From IMG/VR virus record IMGVR_UViG_3300005917_000010, positions 1 to 40,814 of that record: a stretch of DNA of 40,814 nt, one strand, 5' to 3'. This stretch comes from a virus. Both the position numbers and the translations under genes were made by a program. The notes below the pieces were generated by a model, which worked only from the letters and a program-made list of their open reading frames with translations, was not told the origin of the DNA and did not search any database. Shown in pieces: positions 1-8,418 of this stretch (positions within the stretch are counted from its first letter, which is position 1; the number at the start of each line of letters is the position of its first letter).

Positions 1-436
1 ATGTCGGTCCGCTGGATACGATCAGCTTTACCGCGACAGATACCATCACGATACCTGGTGACCAGACCGGCGAGTTCGCGGAGGACCAGCGGATTGACGT
101 ATCTGGGAGTGCATTGAACGACGGGGAATACACCATTGTCTCAGCGGTCTATGACCTCACGAATACGACCGTCACTGTAGTTGAAGCAATTGCGACCGAA
201 GGCACGGGGGAAGATGTGACAATCACGGTGATCTGTGACCACAGGCTCGTGACCTGCCGGGCGAATGACAACGCCGCCCGATACGGAGGTTCGCCCGGTA
301 TGGAAGGCCGTATGTATGCCTGAACTGTCGCACCTTCTCCGCGTGCCGTATTTGTACCTTGGCCGTGACATCAACACCGGACTCGACTGCTACGGCCTCT
401 TGATGGAGGTCTTTCGTTTGTACGGGATCGTGATCC
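1..436. repeat. Imperfect terminal redundancy, left copy (matches 40379-40814)
   Basis: Seen directly: these 436 bases align with the last 436 bases of the window without a gap. Positions 1-112 are identical to 40379-40490; after that there are scattered substitutions, mostly synonymous or conservative, and both reading frames (gpL-like and NlpC/P60) stay open. A true direct terminal repeat would be identical. The pattern fits a circular or circularly permuted genome whose contig ran past closure into a second strain's allele. Confidence 0.9.
3..323 (+). CDS. gpL-like minor tail protein, 3' fragment (variant allele of 39877-40701)
   Basis: An open frame enters from the window edge and encodes the last 106 residues of the gpL-like protein that is complete at 39877-40701. 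The two align without gaps. Differences cluster after the first 37 residues, in the beta-rich stretch between the cysteine pairs and in the C-terminal tail. The second cysteine pair (C-x6-C) and the final GGSPGM motif are kept. The 5' part is missing only because the window starts here. It overlaps the following NlpC gene by 8 nt, exactly as the right-hand copy does. Confidence 0.85.
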   Translation, partial: VGPLDTISFTATDTITIPGDQTGEFAEDQRIDVSGSALNDGEYTIVSAVYDLTNTTVTVVEAIATEGTGEDVTITVICDHRLVTCRANDNAARYGGSPGMEGRMYA

Positions 437-696
437 CGGATTACCTGCCGCGCGGTCGCGTTGTAGGCGACGCTGGGCGTATGGCTGAATTACTGGGCTG
501 GACAGAGACGTGTCCAGAGTTCTCGGACCCTCCGCTAGCCGTTCTGATGTCGAGAACGTGCGGAGGGCACCACGCTGGTGTATATATCGGTGAAGGACGT
601 ATCATCCATACAGGCGCGGAGACTGGTTGCGTTATCGAACGGCGTGCCAAGTTGAAACGGGATATCATCGGATTCTACGCATGGAGCGAACAATGA
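316..696 (+). CDS. NlpC/P60-family tail peptidase (lambda gpK-like)
   Basis: A 126-residue NlpC/P60 cysteine peptidase. The nucleophile is Cys25 in GLDCYGL, and the histidine region is HHAGVYIG (His85/86), followed by His98 in IIHTG as the probable third polar residue. In lambda gpK and in gene transfer agents such a domain sits at the tail tip and cleaves peptidoglycan cross-links during DNA entry. The start at 316 is chosen because it matches the other copy (40694) and overlaps the gpL-like gene by 8 nt; an upstream in-frame ATG at 265 would lie deep in that gene. The stop overlaps the gpJ-like start by ATGA. The JAB/Mov34 domain found in full-length gpK is absent. Confidence 0.85.
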   Translation: MPELSHLLRVPYLYLGRDINTGLDCYGLLMEVFRLYGIVIPDYLPRGRVVGDAGRMAELLGWTETCPEFSDPPLAVLMSRTCGGHHAGVYIGEGRIIHTGAETGCVIERRAKLKRDIIGFYAWSEQ

Positions 697-3600
697 ACAC
701 GTTTACAATGATCGTCAAATACGACCCGTTCGAGTCTGGCAACCCGAAGATATTCCGTGATGAACCTCGTGGCGTGGTCCTCCGGGAGCATCTTGAACCC
801 GGTGAATGGGTCGCGGTATCGGGGGATTACGTACTGGATGTAGATGAGTATATCCCGGTAGCTGGTGATACGATCTACGTGGCGCGGCACATCACTGGCA
901 AGAAGACAGCGACGAGGCTAGTGACCATCGCGTCGGTCGCTTCATTATTCATCCCATCCGCCGGTCCGTTCGTTAGTGCAGGAGTCTACCATTACGGTAT
1001 GAAGGCTATCAACCAGTGGTGGCCTATCAGGACGAAGGAGGACGACTCATCTCAGTCATATAAGTGGGGATACAGCCCGAATGAGAGCGCGGCTCATGAG
1101 ATACCAATGCCCATCGTGTGCGGTGTGGCTCGCATCGTACCTGTTGTCAAGCAGCAATACGTCAAGATCACCGGCACCAGCCAAGAGCTGAATGTCCTCT
1201 ACGGCCTGACTTGTCACGAGGTGAGTAGTATCACGGGCGTTCGAGTCAACGACAATCCCATCGCCAATATCACTGACGCGACGATTGCGACACGGCTCGG
1301 GACGAACTCCCAGACGGTCATTGATGCATTCCAGGAGACGTTCTCGAACAACCCTGAAGGTGTCACACTTGTCGAAGGTGCAGCATATCAGACATTCACC
1401 GCCTCTGGAGAGTTCGCCGACGGTTTCCAGCTTGACTTCGCTTTCCCCGGAGGTATGTACGGTGCCACTATAAGCTCCGGTGGACACGTAAAAATCTTCG
1501 TCGAATACAGCACCGACAACGGGGCGAATTGGAATGCCCCTGTCCAGAGCACAACTGTAATGGTTGCGGGAGCGAACGGGTTCCATTCTGGTGACGCGGC
1601 ATGGGTAGAAACCGATGCTACCGGGACGGCGTTCTGGGCGTGGAAGACCTCGACGGAAGCCGTGTATCTATCTCTAAGGACGGAACCTGGCGCAGAGTTT
1701 TCACCGGTAGCGACTCACCCTCTGAAGGTTCGCGTCCGTAGCGGGACTTCATCTCTCAACGAAGACCTTCCCGTGATCCTCACAAACTTCTCGACCATCG
1801 TCAACGACCCGTTCACCTATCCGAACGAGGCGTTGCTTGGTATTTCAGCACTGGCGACGGAGCAGGTTTCTGGAAGCCTCAGAACGACCGTGATTATAAC
1901 CCGTGGAGATATTAGCGCATACAACACAGGCACACTGGCATGGGATTCTGTTGCCTCTTCAACTCCTGCGTGGATCATCTATGACTTGCTGACGAACGGA
2001 AGCGCGGACCATCCGACATACGTATCTGACGGCGTGGCGTATGGTGCTGGGGTTTCCAAAGACGATCTCGATTATGATTCGTTCAAGTCAGTCGCTGATT
2101 GGCAAGAGGATACCGGCGAGACCCACGGAGGTCTCGAATGCAATCTGGTGCTGGACGGCTCATCGACCATCTGGGATCAGGTCATGCAGGTCTGTCAGAT
2201 CGGACGTTGTATGGTCGTAGTCGATGGGACCACGTTCAAGCTCATCGCGGACAAAGCTGAGAGCGTGAGTCAGCTATTCACCGCCGGGAATACCGTGGCC
2301 GGAAGCTACCGGACGGAGTGGGCAAATACAGACGACTTCGCGAACTCGCTAGAGGTCACATACTGGCCTGCCGATCAGAACTACGATCCCCGGACCGCTC
2401 TCGTTCTTACTGACGGTCTCGACGACCTGAACGAGTACGGAACCCCGGCGCGGGTCCAGCTTCGTGGAGTGACCAGTTTCGCGCAGGCATACAAACACGC
2501 GAAGCATATTCTCCGGTCTCAGGGACCAGCATCTCGTATCACCACGTTCAAGGTCGGTGTGGATGCGTTGGCCGCCGAGATAGGGGATGTGGTTGCGTTC
2601 TCCGCTGAGGTTCCGCAGTGGGGATTCGGTGGCCGGATCGTTTCATACAATTCGGAAACTGAGAACGTACTGAACTGGGCACTGACTGGTGTGGATTACT
2701 CATGGTCATCATCGTACACATATTCCGCCGGTGATACTGTCCTGTATGGTGGAGGTATCTGGACGAGCTTGGAGGGCGCGAATCTCAATAATCCACCGGA
2801 TTCTACACATTGGGAATCCTTCTATTTGCGAGACGGGACGACGGCGTTTGCCTGCAGTGAATACAACGCTGGTACAACCTATGACTCTGGTGACGGGGTG
2901 CTCTACGAACGGGTGCTCTTCATCAGTAAGGCGAACGATAATAGCGAGAATACTCCGCCAAATGAGACATGGTGGGAATACTACACCAGAGAGGTAGTAC
3001 TGGACCGCTCCGTGACGATGGTTCCGGGGACTGATTATGTCATTTCCGTCCGGGATGCAGATGATGAACTGGAGACTGCTACCGTCTACTCGGTATTCAC
3101 CGAGACTACAGGGACTCAGGTGTTTATAGCTGCATTTTCGACGGCCTCTCCGACTGCCGAGGACGTTTATGCGTTCGGTGAATTGGATGAGCAATACGAA
3201 ACCCTCCGCATCCTGAATATCTCGCAGGAAGAGGACCAGACCAGACTCGTCACAGCACAGCAATACAACGCGACGGTATACGAAAAGGTGTACGTCCCAG
3301 CGGATGATACGTCGGCTCTGGAACTGTATAACCGGGCACTGTCTCCGCAAGTCTCGGAGGTTCGTGCCGACAACTTTGCGGTGGATCTTCGCGTTGACTG
3401 GACCGCTACAATACCGAGTCAGCATGGTGCGTGGACAACCGTGTGGCGAGACGTGACTGAGAACCAGTTTGACTGGGCTATCAGCGGGGCAAGTTACGCA
3501 TGGGACACCGGCAAGACATACTCCGTAAATGAGACGGTGCTGTATGGAGGCTATGCCTACAGGAGTAAAACGGATTCGAACAGCGCGAACACTCCCGCCG

Positions 3601-6023
3601 GAGCATATACCACGTACTGGATCAGGGAGTATCCTACGGCTGCTGGTGCGCTTGGTGTCGTGGCATACGCCGCGGGTTCCACGTATGCCGCTGATGACCT
3701 CGTGCTGTATCTGGGAGTCGTCTACTATAGCAAGGCCGGAGGTAACATTGGGCATACACCACCTGACGGCGAGTATTGGGCATACTATCTACCTGGTAAA
3801 CGGCACTGGCCTCCACCGACTGACTTACTGTCGTCCACGATTAAGTCCACATCATTCAGAATCGGAAGCATAATCGAGATTGCCGTGCTCGCTATGTCTC
3901 TCACGCGGAACTCGGAATCGGCGGACGTGTCTCCGTTCATCCGGCACACAATTACCGGCGTTCCCGGTGCCCCGAACCCTGCCACCACGTTCACCGCGAC
4001 GGCTGAGGTTCTGAATAACAAAGCAGTCGTCAATCTCGGATGGACTGCTACTCCGGCATATGACTTCTACGCATATGAGATACTGGTCGAGGCGACTTCC
4101 GGCGGGATTGATTATGCCAACATCTACACGATCACGGACCCGCTTCAGCTTACAATGACGTTCACGGACCTCGTGAGTGAGGTGGAGTTCGACTTCGATA
4201 TACGCATCCTGAACCGCCAGTATGCAAGCAGCACATGGCTCGATTCGACTCCTGCGACAATCACACCAGCACGTCCGCTCGCTCCAGCGTGGACCATTGG
4301 CGTGGGTGGCTCTGAAGAGGTTGCCGACGGAAGCCGGACCGTCATTCATCTTGTATGGACTGAGCCGGTGGCGAACTTCGTCCTCGACCAGTATGAAATC
4401 CGGGTCCAGCATGACGGTGATGATACGGACTGGTTCGACCAGTGGACCGTGGACGCGGACACTCTCGTTTCGGAGTTCAAGGACTTCACGACTGGCCGAC
4501 TCCACCGGTTTCAGATCAGGTCACGGAATACCCTCGGTGAACTGAGCGACTGGACGACCGGTGCGGATGACTTTGAGATCACGCCAACCGGGACACCGCT
4601 CATCATCGGGATCATCGGGATTGAGGACGGTGCAGTTACAAATCCCAAGCTGGCAGCATCTGGTCTCGATGCCTCAAAGATGACCGCCGGAAAGATATCC
4701 GGGATAAATGTAGAGACCGGAGCAGCCAATCAGCGGGTCATCATGGACGCATCTGCCGCGCAACTGGAGTTCTATGATCCCGACGATAACCTTATCATGG
4801 AGGTCGGTGATGAGGTTTATGATACGTACCCTGGGATGAAGATATACGCGGATGATGGTGGTGTAATTCACGTCATGACAGCCGGTGGAAACGGGACAGT
4901 GATTGACGCGAACGGCATAGCTATTACGTGGGCGAGTGGTGTAATTGCTCACGAAACGACAATCGATGACGGGAAGATCACACTTGCGTCAACGATAGGT
5001 ACCGTCAAGGGAATGATTCTCGTTGCGAATGATAGTAGTACCAGGGTTAGCGTATTCACCGTGAATAACGACGGTGACGTTCACATGGAGGGCGACGTTG
5101 ACGTTGACGGGGCGTTCGATGTTGCTGGGGACATAGATGTTGCCGGTGAGATCCGCGTGACTGACAGCGGGCACTTCGTCGGGTTCTCCGCTCCCACGCT
5201 GGCAGAGGACACGTCGTACACATGGCCTGCTGCTGACGGGATTGAGAACGCGAAACTACAGACTGACGGTGCGGGAACGCTGTCATGGGAACAGCACGAC
5301 GAGCATTGTGTCCAGTGGTCATTCTCGTCAAAAGCTGACGGTGGTGGCGATTACATTCCGGGTTCTGGGTATTACCATCATTCGGGAACCATCAACGACT
5401 TCGATTCGGCGGTCACATGGGGATCGGCAGACAAAGCCGAAGGAGCGCATTTTTACATCGTTACGAGTGCTGATCCGGGTGTCGCGACTACCTTCACCGT
5501 GACCGGAACATCGTTCACCGATGCCGGAGTCAGAGTTGAAACCGATACCGAAGTCATTGTGGTCGCTGACGGAGACCCGGCCAGCACGTATTATGAGACG
5601 ACGAAGAAGTGGATCGGGCAGATTTCCGTAGTTGCAGACATTGCTCTCAACTGTAACTACGGCTGGGCGGCATACTGGGATTCGGATAATGAAGACTTCA
5701 CGATTACGGGACTGTTGGCGGCGTGGCGTGGCGGTGCAAACGACTCAACGTGTGACATAGAACTTATCGTACACAATACTACCGGGTGGACGTACAACGC
5801 GGGTGCAGCCGCCACCCCTCCAACTGCAAGCGAGTCTTTACAGGGATCATATGATACCGAGTTCAAGACGGTGAATGACGAATACCACCGATGGAAGCTA
5901 TCCGGACTGGATATAGCGGTAGAAGGTTCAGGCAGCGAGGGAGTGATTGTGCAAATTACCGCTGGTGGTGCTGACAAGACCTTTGATGCGGCGGACTTCT
6001 CTATGACATATACACACGAATAG
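693..6023 (+). CDS. Tail-tip host-specificity protein (gpJ/TipJ-like), 1776 aa
   Basis: The largest gene, coupled by ATGA to the NlpC gene. The first ~650 residues look like the tail-tip J/TipJ region of siphoviruses and gene transfer agents. Residues ~666-770 and ~930-1036 hold four short aromatic repeats of the pattern Y..G..VLY.G..Y.S...N....P....YW, which resemble ChtBD3/CBM5/12 carbohydrate-binding repeats. Two fibronectin-III-like domains follow (~1085-1300). A repetitive Gly/Asp/Val stalk (~1310-1530, with short repeats such as VDVDGAFDVAGDIDVAGE) leads to a ~240-residue C-terminal domain, the likely receptor-binding or chaperone part. The protein should sit at the distal tail and determine adsorption. 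The ATG at 693 is chosen over 627 because it gives the usual coupling. Confidence 0.85.
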   Translation: MNTFTMIVKYDPFESGNPKIFRDEPRGVVLREHLEPGEWVAVSGDYVLDVDEYIPVAGDTIYVARHITGKKTATRLVTIASVASLFIPSAGPFVSAGVYHYGMKAINQWWPIRTKEDDSSQSYKWGYSPNESAAHEIPMPIVCGVARIVPVVKQQYVKITGTSQELNVLYGLTCHEVSSITGVRVNDNPIANITDATIATRLGTNSQTVIDAFQETFSNNPEGVTLVEGAAYQTFTASGEFADGFQLDFAFPGGMYGATISSGGHVKIFVEYSTDNGANWNAPVQSTTVMVAGANGFHSGDAAWVETDATGTAFWAWKTSTEAVYLSLRTEPGAEFSPVATHPLKVRVRSGTSSLNEDLPVILTNFSTIVNDPFTYPNEALLGISALATEQVSGSLRTTVIITRGDISAYNTGTLAWDSVASSTPAWIIYDLLTNGSADHPTYVSDGVAYGAGVSKDDLDYDSFKSVADWQEDTGETHGGLECNLVLDGSSTIWDQVMQVCQIGRCMVVVDGTTFKLIADKAESVSQLFTAGNTVAGSYRTEWANTDDFANSLEVTYWPADQNYDPRTALVLTDGLDDLNEYGTPARVQLRGVTSFAQAYKHAKHILRSQGPASRITTFKVGVDALAAEIGDVVAFSAEVPQWGFGGRIVSYNSETENVLNWALTGVDYSWSSSYTYSAGDTVLYGGGIWTSLEGANLNNPPDSTHWESFYLRDGTTAFACSEYNAGTTYDSGDGVLYERVLFISKANDNSENTPPNETWWEYYTREVVLDRSVTMVPGTDYVISVRDADDELETATVYSVFTETTGTQVFIAAFSTASPTAEDVYAFGELDEQYETLRILNISQEEDQTRLVTAQQYNATVYEKVYVPADDTSALELYNRALSPQVSEVRADNFAVDLRVDWTATIPSQHGAWTTVWRDVTENQFDWAISGASYAWDTGKTYSVNETVLYGGYAYRSKTDSNSANTPAGAYTTYWIREYPTAAGALGVVAYAAGSTYAADDLVLYLGVVYYSKAGGNIGHTPPDGEYWAYYLPGKRHWPPPTDLLSSTIKSTSFRIGSIIEIAVLAMSLTRNSESADVSPFIRHTITGVPGAPNPATTFTATAEVLNNKAVVNLGWTATPAYDFYAYEILVEATSGGIDYANIYTITDPLQLTMTFTDLVSEVEFDFDIRILNRQYASSTWLDSTPATITPARPLAPAWTIGVGGSEEVADGSRTVIHLVWTEPVANFVLDQYEIRVQHDGDDTDWFDQWTVDADTLVSEFKDFTTGRLHRFQIRSRNTLGELSDWTTGADDFEITPTGTPLIIGIIGIEDGAVTNPKLAASGLDASKMTAGKISGINVETGAANQRVIMDASAAQLEFYDPDDNLIMEVGDEVYDTYPGMKIYADDGGVIHVMTAGGNGTVIDANGIAITWASGVIAHETTIDDGKITLASTIGTVKGMILVANDSSTRVSVFTVNNDGDVHMEGDVDVDGAFDVAGDIDVAGEIRVTDSGHFVGFSAPTLAEDTSYTWPAADGIENAKLQTDGAGTLSWEQHDEHCVQWSFSSKADGGGDYIPGSGYYHHSGTINDFDSAVTWGSADKAEGAHFYIVTSADPGVATTFTVTGTSFTDAGVRVETDTEVIVVADGDPASTYYETTKKWIGQISVVADIALNCNYGWAAYWDSDNEDFTITGLLAAWRGGANDSTCDIELIVHNTTGWTYNAGAAATPPTASESLQGSYDTEFKTVNDEYHRWKLSGLDIAVEGSGSEGVIVQITAGGADKTFDAADFSMTYTHE

Positions 6024-6130
6024 GTGCAGAACGGGGCCTTGGCGTTCGTAGCTGGTATCGGGCATTCATTCAAGGTAGGTTAGAGGGTCCGGCAATTCGA
6101 CGGTCTCTCCGTTCATCTCTGGAGGTTCCT

Positions 6131-6550
6131 GTGCCGTACGTCGATGGGGTCTTTGTGCAGACTGAGTGGCTCGATAAAAGCATCCCGCAGAGGATCGATC
6201 CAACGAGATTTGAGGAACTCGGAATCGTGGGGAAGCCGACGGAAGACTACGGTAAGAACAATCTTCCGTATATCGTCCCTGCTGGTGTTCGCGATGAGAT
6301 TCGGAACGTTCCAATGCTGGCCGGAAAGAAGTGGACGAACAGATCCGCGAAATGCCGCAGATGTGGGAAGGGCTACGAGCAGAAAGGCGGCCACCATTTC
6401 TACTGTTCTGAAGACTGCAAGAGGCGGGACCGGTTCGGTGAAAGGACGTGCCCGGTATGTAAAAAGACGTTCGGTCCGAAGACGGCAACAACGACGTTCT
6501 GCTCGCGGAAGTGTTACACTGAATCAGGTGTTCCAAGGAGATGGAAATGA
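6131..6550 (+). CDS. Zinc-ribbon protein with two CxxC...CxxxC modules
   Basis: 139 residues with a GTG start 6 nt after a good GGAGG site. The C-terminal half has two treble-clef/MYM-like modules: CRRCGKGYEQKGGHHFYC with a following C-K-R-R segment, and CPVCKKTF with FCSRKC. These resemble the zinc fingers that read mixed-up metal sites in phage HNH-associated or DNA-binding proteins. The N-terminal ~75 residues have no motif I recognise. It follows the tail-tip gene after a 107-nt gap and is coupled by ATGA to the DUF5675-like gene. Function unknown; nucleic-acid binding is inference from the zinc modules. Confidence 0.7.
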   Translation: MPYVDGVFVQTEWLDKSIPQRIDPTRFEELGIVGKPTEDYGKNNLPYIVPAGVRDEIRNVPMLAGKKWTNRSAKCRRCGKGYEQKGGHHFYCSEDCKRRDRFGERTCPVCKKTFGPKTATTTFCSRKCYTESGVPRRWK

Positions 6551-6969
6551 ATCGCTGCATGATGGAACTGATGAGGCTGGAATCGTGGCAGGGTGCTACC
6601 GTCGGAGTGCTGTCGATCGACGGTGAGGTGACGTGCTTCACGCTGGAACCACCCAACGCCATGAACATGAAAAACTTCTCATGTATCCCAACCGGTGACT
6701 ATCTGTGTGAGCGTCGTCCGGCATCGGCAAATCTGGTTGGTGAGGTTGGTGAAACGTGGGAAGTAATACGCGTCCCTGGTCGTAGCAACATCCTGATTCA
6801 CATAGGGAACACCGGTAGGGACACCGAAGGGTGTATCCTGCTCGGTATGTCACCGGGATACCTGCGTAACCACCAGCGTGCTATCTTGTCCAGTCGGGAT
6901 GCTTTCGGTATCATGATGCTGAAGACCGAAGGGTACGATGAAGCCATACTGAGGATCACCGAGAGATGA
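6547..6969 (+). CDS. DUF5675-like protein, possible lysis or cell-wall enzyme
   Basis: About 140 residues, starting at the second ATG (6547) because AAGGAG lies 6 nt before it; the ATG at 6541 would touch the ribosome site. The hallmark is ILIHIGNTGRDTEGCILLG, with a histidine and a cysteine in a layout like the His...Gly-Cys motif of L,D-transpeptidases. Proteins of this look in phages are annotated DUF5675. The placement, after the tail genes and before a small membrane protein, is where lysis genes usually sit, and no other endolysin is evident in the window. A cell-wall role is therefore an inference, not a demonstrated activity. Confidence 0.65.
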   Translation: MNRCMMELMRLESWQGATVGVLSIDGEVTCFTLEPPNAMNMKNFSCIPTGDYLCERRPASANLVGEVGETWEVIRVPGRSNILIHIGNTGRDTEGCILLGMSPGYLRNHQRAILSSRDAFGIMMLKTEGYDEAILRITER

Positions 6970-7274
6970 GTCAAGTGGTACCGGAGAAGCGAAGCGTCCG
7001 GGATATGGTCATGCGGACGTTCCTTATCGCGCTCGTCACCAGCCTTGTCGGTGCTGGAACAACTACGGCGTTCATGGTCCTGAAGGTTCTCCCGACGTTC
7101 GAGATTCGGATGAAACAGATGGACGAGAGGATCAAAACGCTGGTTATCACTGATAGGCATATCTCTCATGTCCTCGATGGGAATGCGAGACCGGGTTTGA
7201 AGTCTCAGGTCGCGAAACTTCAGGAACAAACCCGGTCCCTTCAGAGGCAGGTGGACGCGACGAGAAAGGATTGA
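6966..7274 (+). CDS. Small one-TM protein with coiled-coil tail (holin or spanin-like)
   Basis: 102 residues. A basic N-terminus is followed by a hydrophobic segment (about residues 17-42) and then a charged helical tail rich in Lys, Arg, Gln and Glu with heptad spacing, typical of an inner-membrane spanin or of phage holin-like proteins. It is coupled by ATGA to the DUF5675-like gene and ends 5 bp before a convergent minus-strand gene. Role in lysis is inferred from topology and position; no holin family signature is visible. Confidence 0.55.
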   Translation: MSQVVPEKRSVRDMVMRTFLIALVTSLVGAGTTTAFMVLKVLPTFEIRMKQMDERIKTLVITDRHISHVLDGNARPGLKSQVAKLQEQTRSLQRQVDATRKD

Positions 7275-7279
7275 CTATC

Positions 7280-7642
7280 TCAGGCTGTTAAACCTTCGAT
7301 AATCGCGCAGAATAGAACATCCTTCGCCTTCAGCTCTGGTGTCAGGTCATTCCACTCAACAAGACACGGGTGCTGTTTATTCTCAGGGTCAAGCATATCG
7401 CCGTACCCCCATCCGTCATCACGTTTTGCCTTCATCCACTTCTCATGTTGATCACACGGTGTCAGAGGCATAACGATATAGTCCTGGACGAGGCCCTCCC
7501 ACATCTCACGTGTGGACTCTTCCAGTATGTCCCATTCATCCCTCGGTAGTGCGTCGCTCCAACGCCGCGGCATCCCGTCGAAGTCGTCCACAGTACTCTG
7601 CGCCGTGTAGATGATCTGTGCGATCTGTCGATTCGTTAACAT
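7280..7642 (-). CDS. RyR-domain protein
   Basis: About 120 residues. The C-terminal half carries a clear RyR repeat: HEKWMKAKRDDGWGYG, then HPCLVEW, then L.PELKAKD near the end. The RyR domain (named after the ryanodine receptor) also occurs in bacterial and phage proteins, often next to nucleotide- or signal-related genes; its ligand in phages is unknown. The start at 7642 is preferred over 7648 because it leaves 7 nt after AAGGAG. It is the last gene of the minus-strand early region and converges on the lysis-like cassette. Confidence 0.75.
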   Translation of the reverse strand: MLTNRQIAQIIYTAQSTVDDFDGMPRRWSDALPRDEWDILEESTREMWEGLVQDYIVMPLTPCDQHEKWMKAKRDDGWGYGDMLDPENKQHPCLVEWNDLTPELKAKDVLFCAIIEGLTA

Positions 7643-7663
7643 TCTCATTCTCCTTGTGGACTG

Positions 7664-7678
7664 TCCGGGATTCCCGGA
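7664..7678 (-). terminator. Small GC-rich inverted repeat (possible weak terminator)
   Basis: A perfect 6-bp stem (TCCGGG/CCCGGA) with a 3-nt loop lies between the gene ending at 7688 and the RyR gene. No T-run follows on the minus strand, so it may be a processing or attenuating hairpin instead of an intrinsic terminator. Confidence 0.3.
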
Positions 7679-7687
7679 TAGTTGCGT

Positions 7688-7933
7688 TTACACTCTGGTC
7701 ACTCTGGTCACTGTATCATCAGGTTCGTCCTTCCATTCGAGTAACGGTATCAATTGATCCCACATATCCTGCCAATCATCCCTGTGTGTGTGTAGATAGA
7801 ACCCGGTTTTCGCATCCCCGATCCGAAGGCCGATAACCCGGTCACCAGCCTTAAGCCCGGCAAGATCATTATCCTCCGTAAGGATCGTCTCCTCAAAGCC
7901 AACCACGGTACCGGACTTGAATTGATACGGCAT
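7688..7933 (-). CDS. Hypothetical protein, 81 aa
   Basis: The start at 7933 follows AGGAG by 5-6 nt; a longer in-frame extension upstream would overrun the lipoprotein gene. The protein is acidic and looks like a small beta-rich domain (SGTVVGFEETI, GLKAGDRVIGLRIGD) followed by a helix with several Asp and Trp. KAGDRV is common in small beta-barrel domains, but I cannot assign a family. It lies 8 bp after the lipoprotein gene in the same direction. Confidence 0.6.
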   Translation of the reverse strand: MPYQFKSGTVVGFEETILTEDNDLAGLKAGDRVIGLRIGDAKTGFYLHTHRDDWQDMWDQLIPLLEWKDEPDDTVTRVTRV

Positions 7934-7941
7934 AGTTACTC

Positions 7942-8205
7942 CTATTCCCCTGCCTTCTCTTCTGCTGATTTCAGGATCAGGGCGGCATCCAGCGCACTGA
8001 TCGTACTGTCTCCGGTCATGTCTGCGGCGGCGAACACTGCCGCACTGAGTGAATCCCCTCTCAGTATGTAGGTGACGACCAGAGCCGCGTCCGTGGAATC
8101 CACGGACCCGTCGAAGTTCACGTCTCCGGGTATGAATGGATTCGCTGACCCGCACGACATGACCGCCGTGCAGGCCAGAAACAGAAGGACCGTCCCGATC
8201 TTCAT
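7942..8205 (-). CDS. Small lipoprotein with dockerin-type I calcium-binding repeats
   Basis: 87 residues from the ATG at 8205, which has GGAG 8 nt upstream. An N-terminal hydrophobic stretch ends in AVMSC, a lipobox. The mature part starts with GDVNFDGSVDSTDAAL and repeats as DMTGDSTISALDAAL: two EF-hand-like loops with the Asp/Asn ligands of type I dockerin. Dockerins bind cohesins in cellulosomes and other surface complexes; a free dockerin lipoprotein in a phage early region is unexpected. The frame stays open upstream to an ATG at 8418, which also has GGAG and an ATGA overlap. A 158-residue form, in which the signal peptide would be internal, is therefore possible. Confidence 0.7.
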   Translation of the reverse strand: MKIGTVLLFLACTAVMSCGSANPFIPGDVNFDGSVDSTDAALVVTYILRGDSLSAAVFAAADMTGDSTISALDAALILKSAEEKAGE

Positions 8206-8418
8206 GGCATTCTCCAGAAAGTTCGTTTTTGCCGGGTAGACTAGCCCGTGGTGTGGCTTGCAGAAGTCGTCCGGCGGCGGTGGCAGAAGCCCGGTATACC
8301 CTTCGTGTTCCGGGTGCGGTAGCAGGCCGGTGTATTTATTCATCATCGTCTTTGCCTTTCCGGTGCGCGTCGATCGTGGCGCGTGCGGCAAGTCCGTGTA
8401 GATACGTGGAGGTTTCAT
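8206..8418 (-). other. In-frame extension upstream of the lipoprotein (possible own gene without stop)
   Basis: The 71 codons between an ATG at 8418 (GGAG site, ATGA overlap with the gene ending at 8415) and the lipoprotein start have no stop. They encode a Pro-rich segment with a doubled YTGLLP motif that looks nothing like the dockerin part. Either this is the N-terminus of a 158-residue protein or a small gene that lost its stop and now reads into the lipoprotein. Confidence 0.4.

Noticed and set aside
1-436. Exact direct terminal repeat as in T7-like genomes
   Set aside because: The copies are not identical and the difference begins abruptly after 112 bases; a replicating terminal repeat would be kept identical.
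2709-3755. 348-codon minus-strand open frame
   Set aside because: It lies wholly inside the gpJ-like gene, has no ribosome site or recognisable domain and no neighbours on its strand; a shadow of the plus-strand coding bias. The same holds for 3852-4505, 29518-30291, 33359-33961 and 37672-38172.
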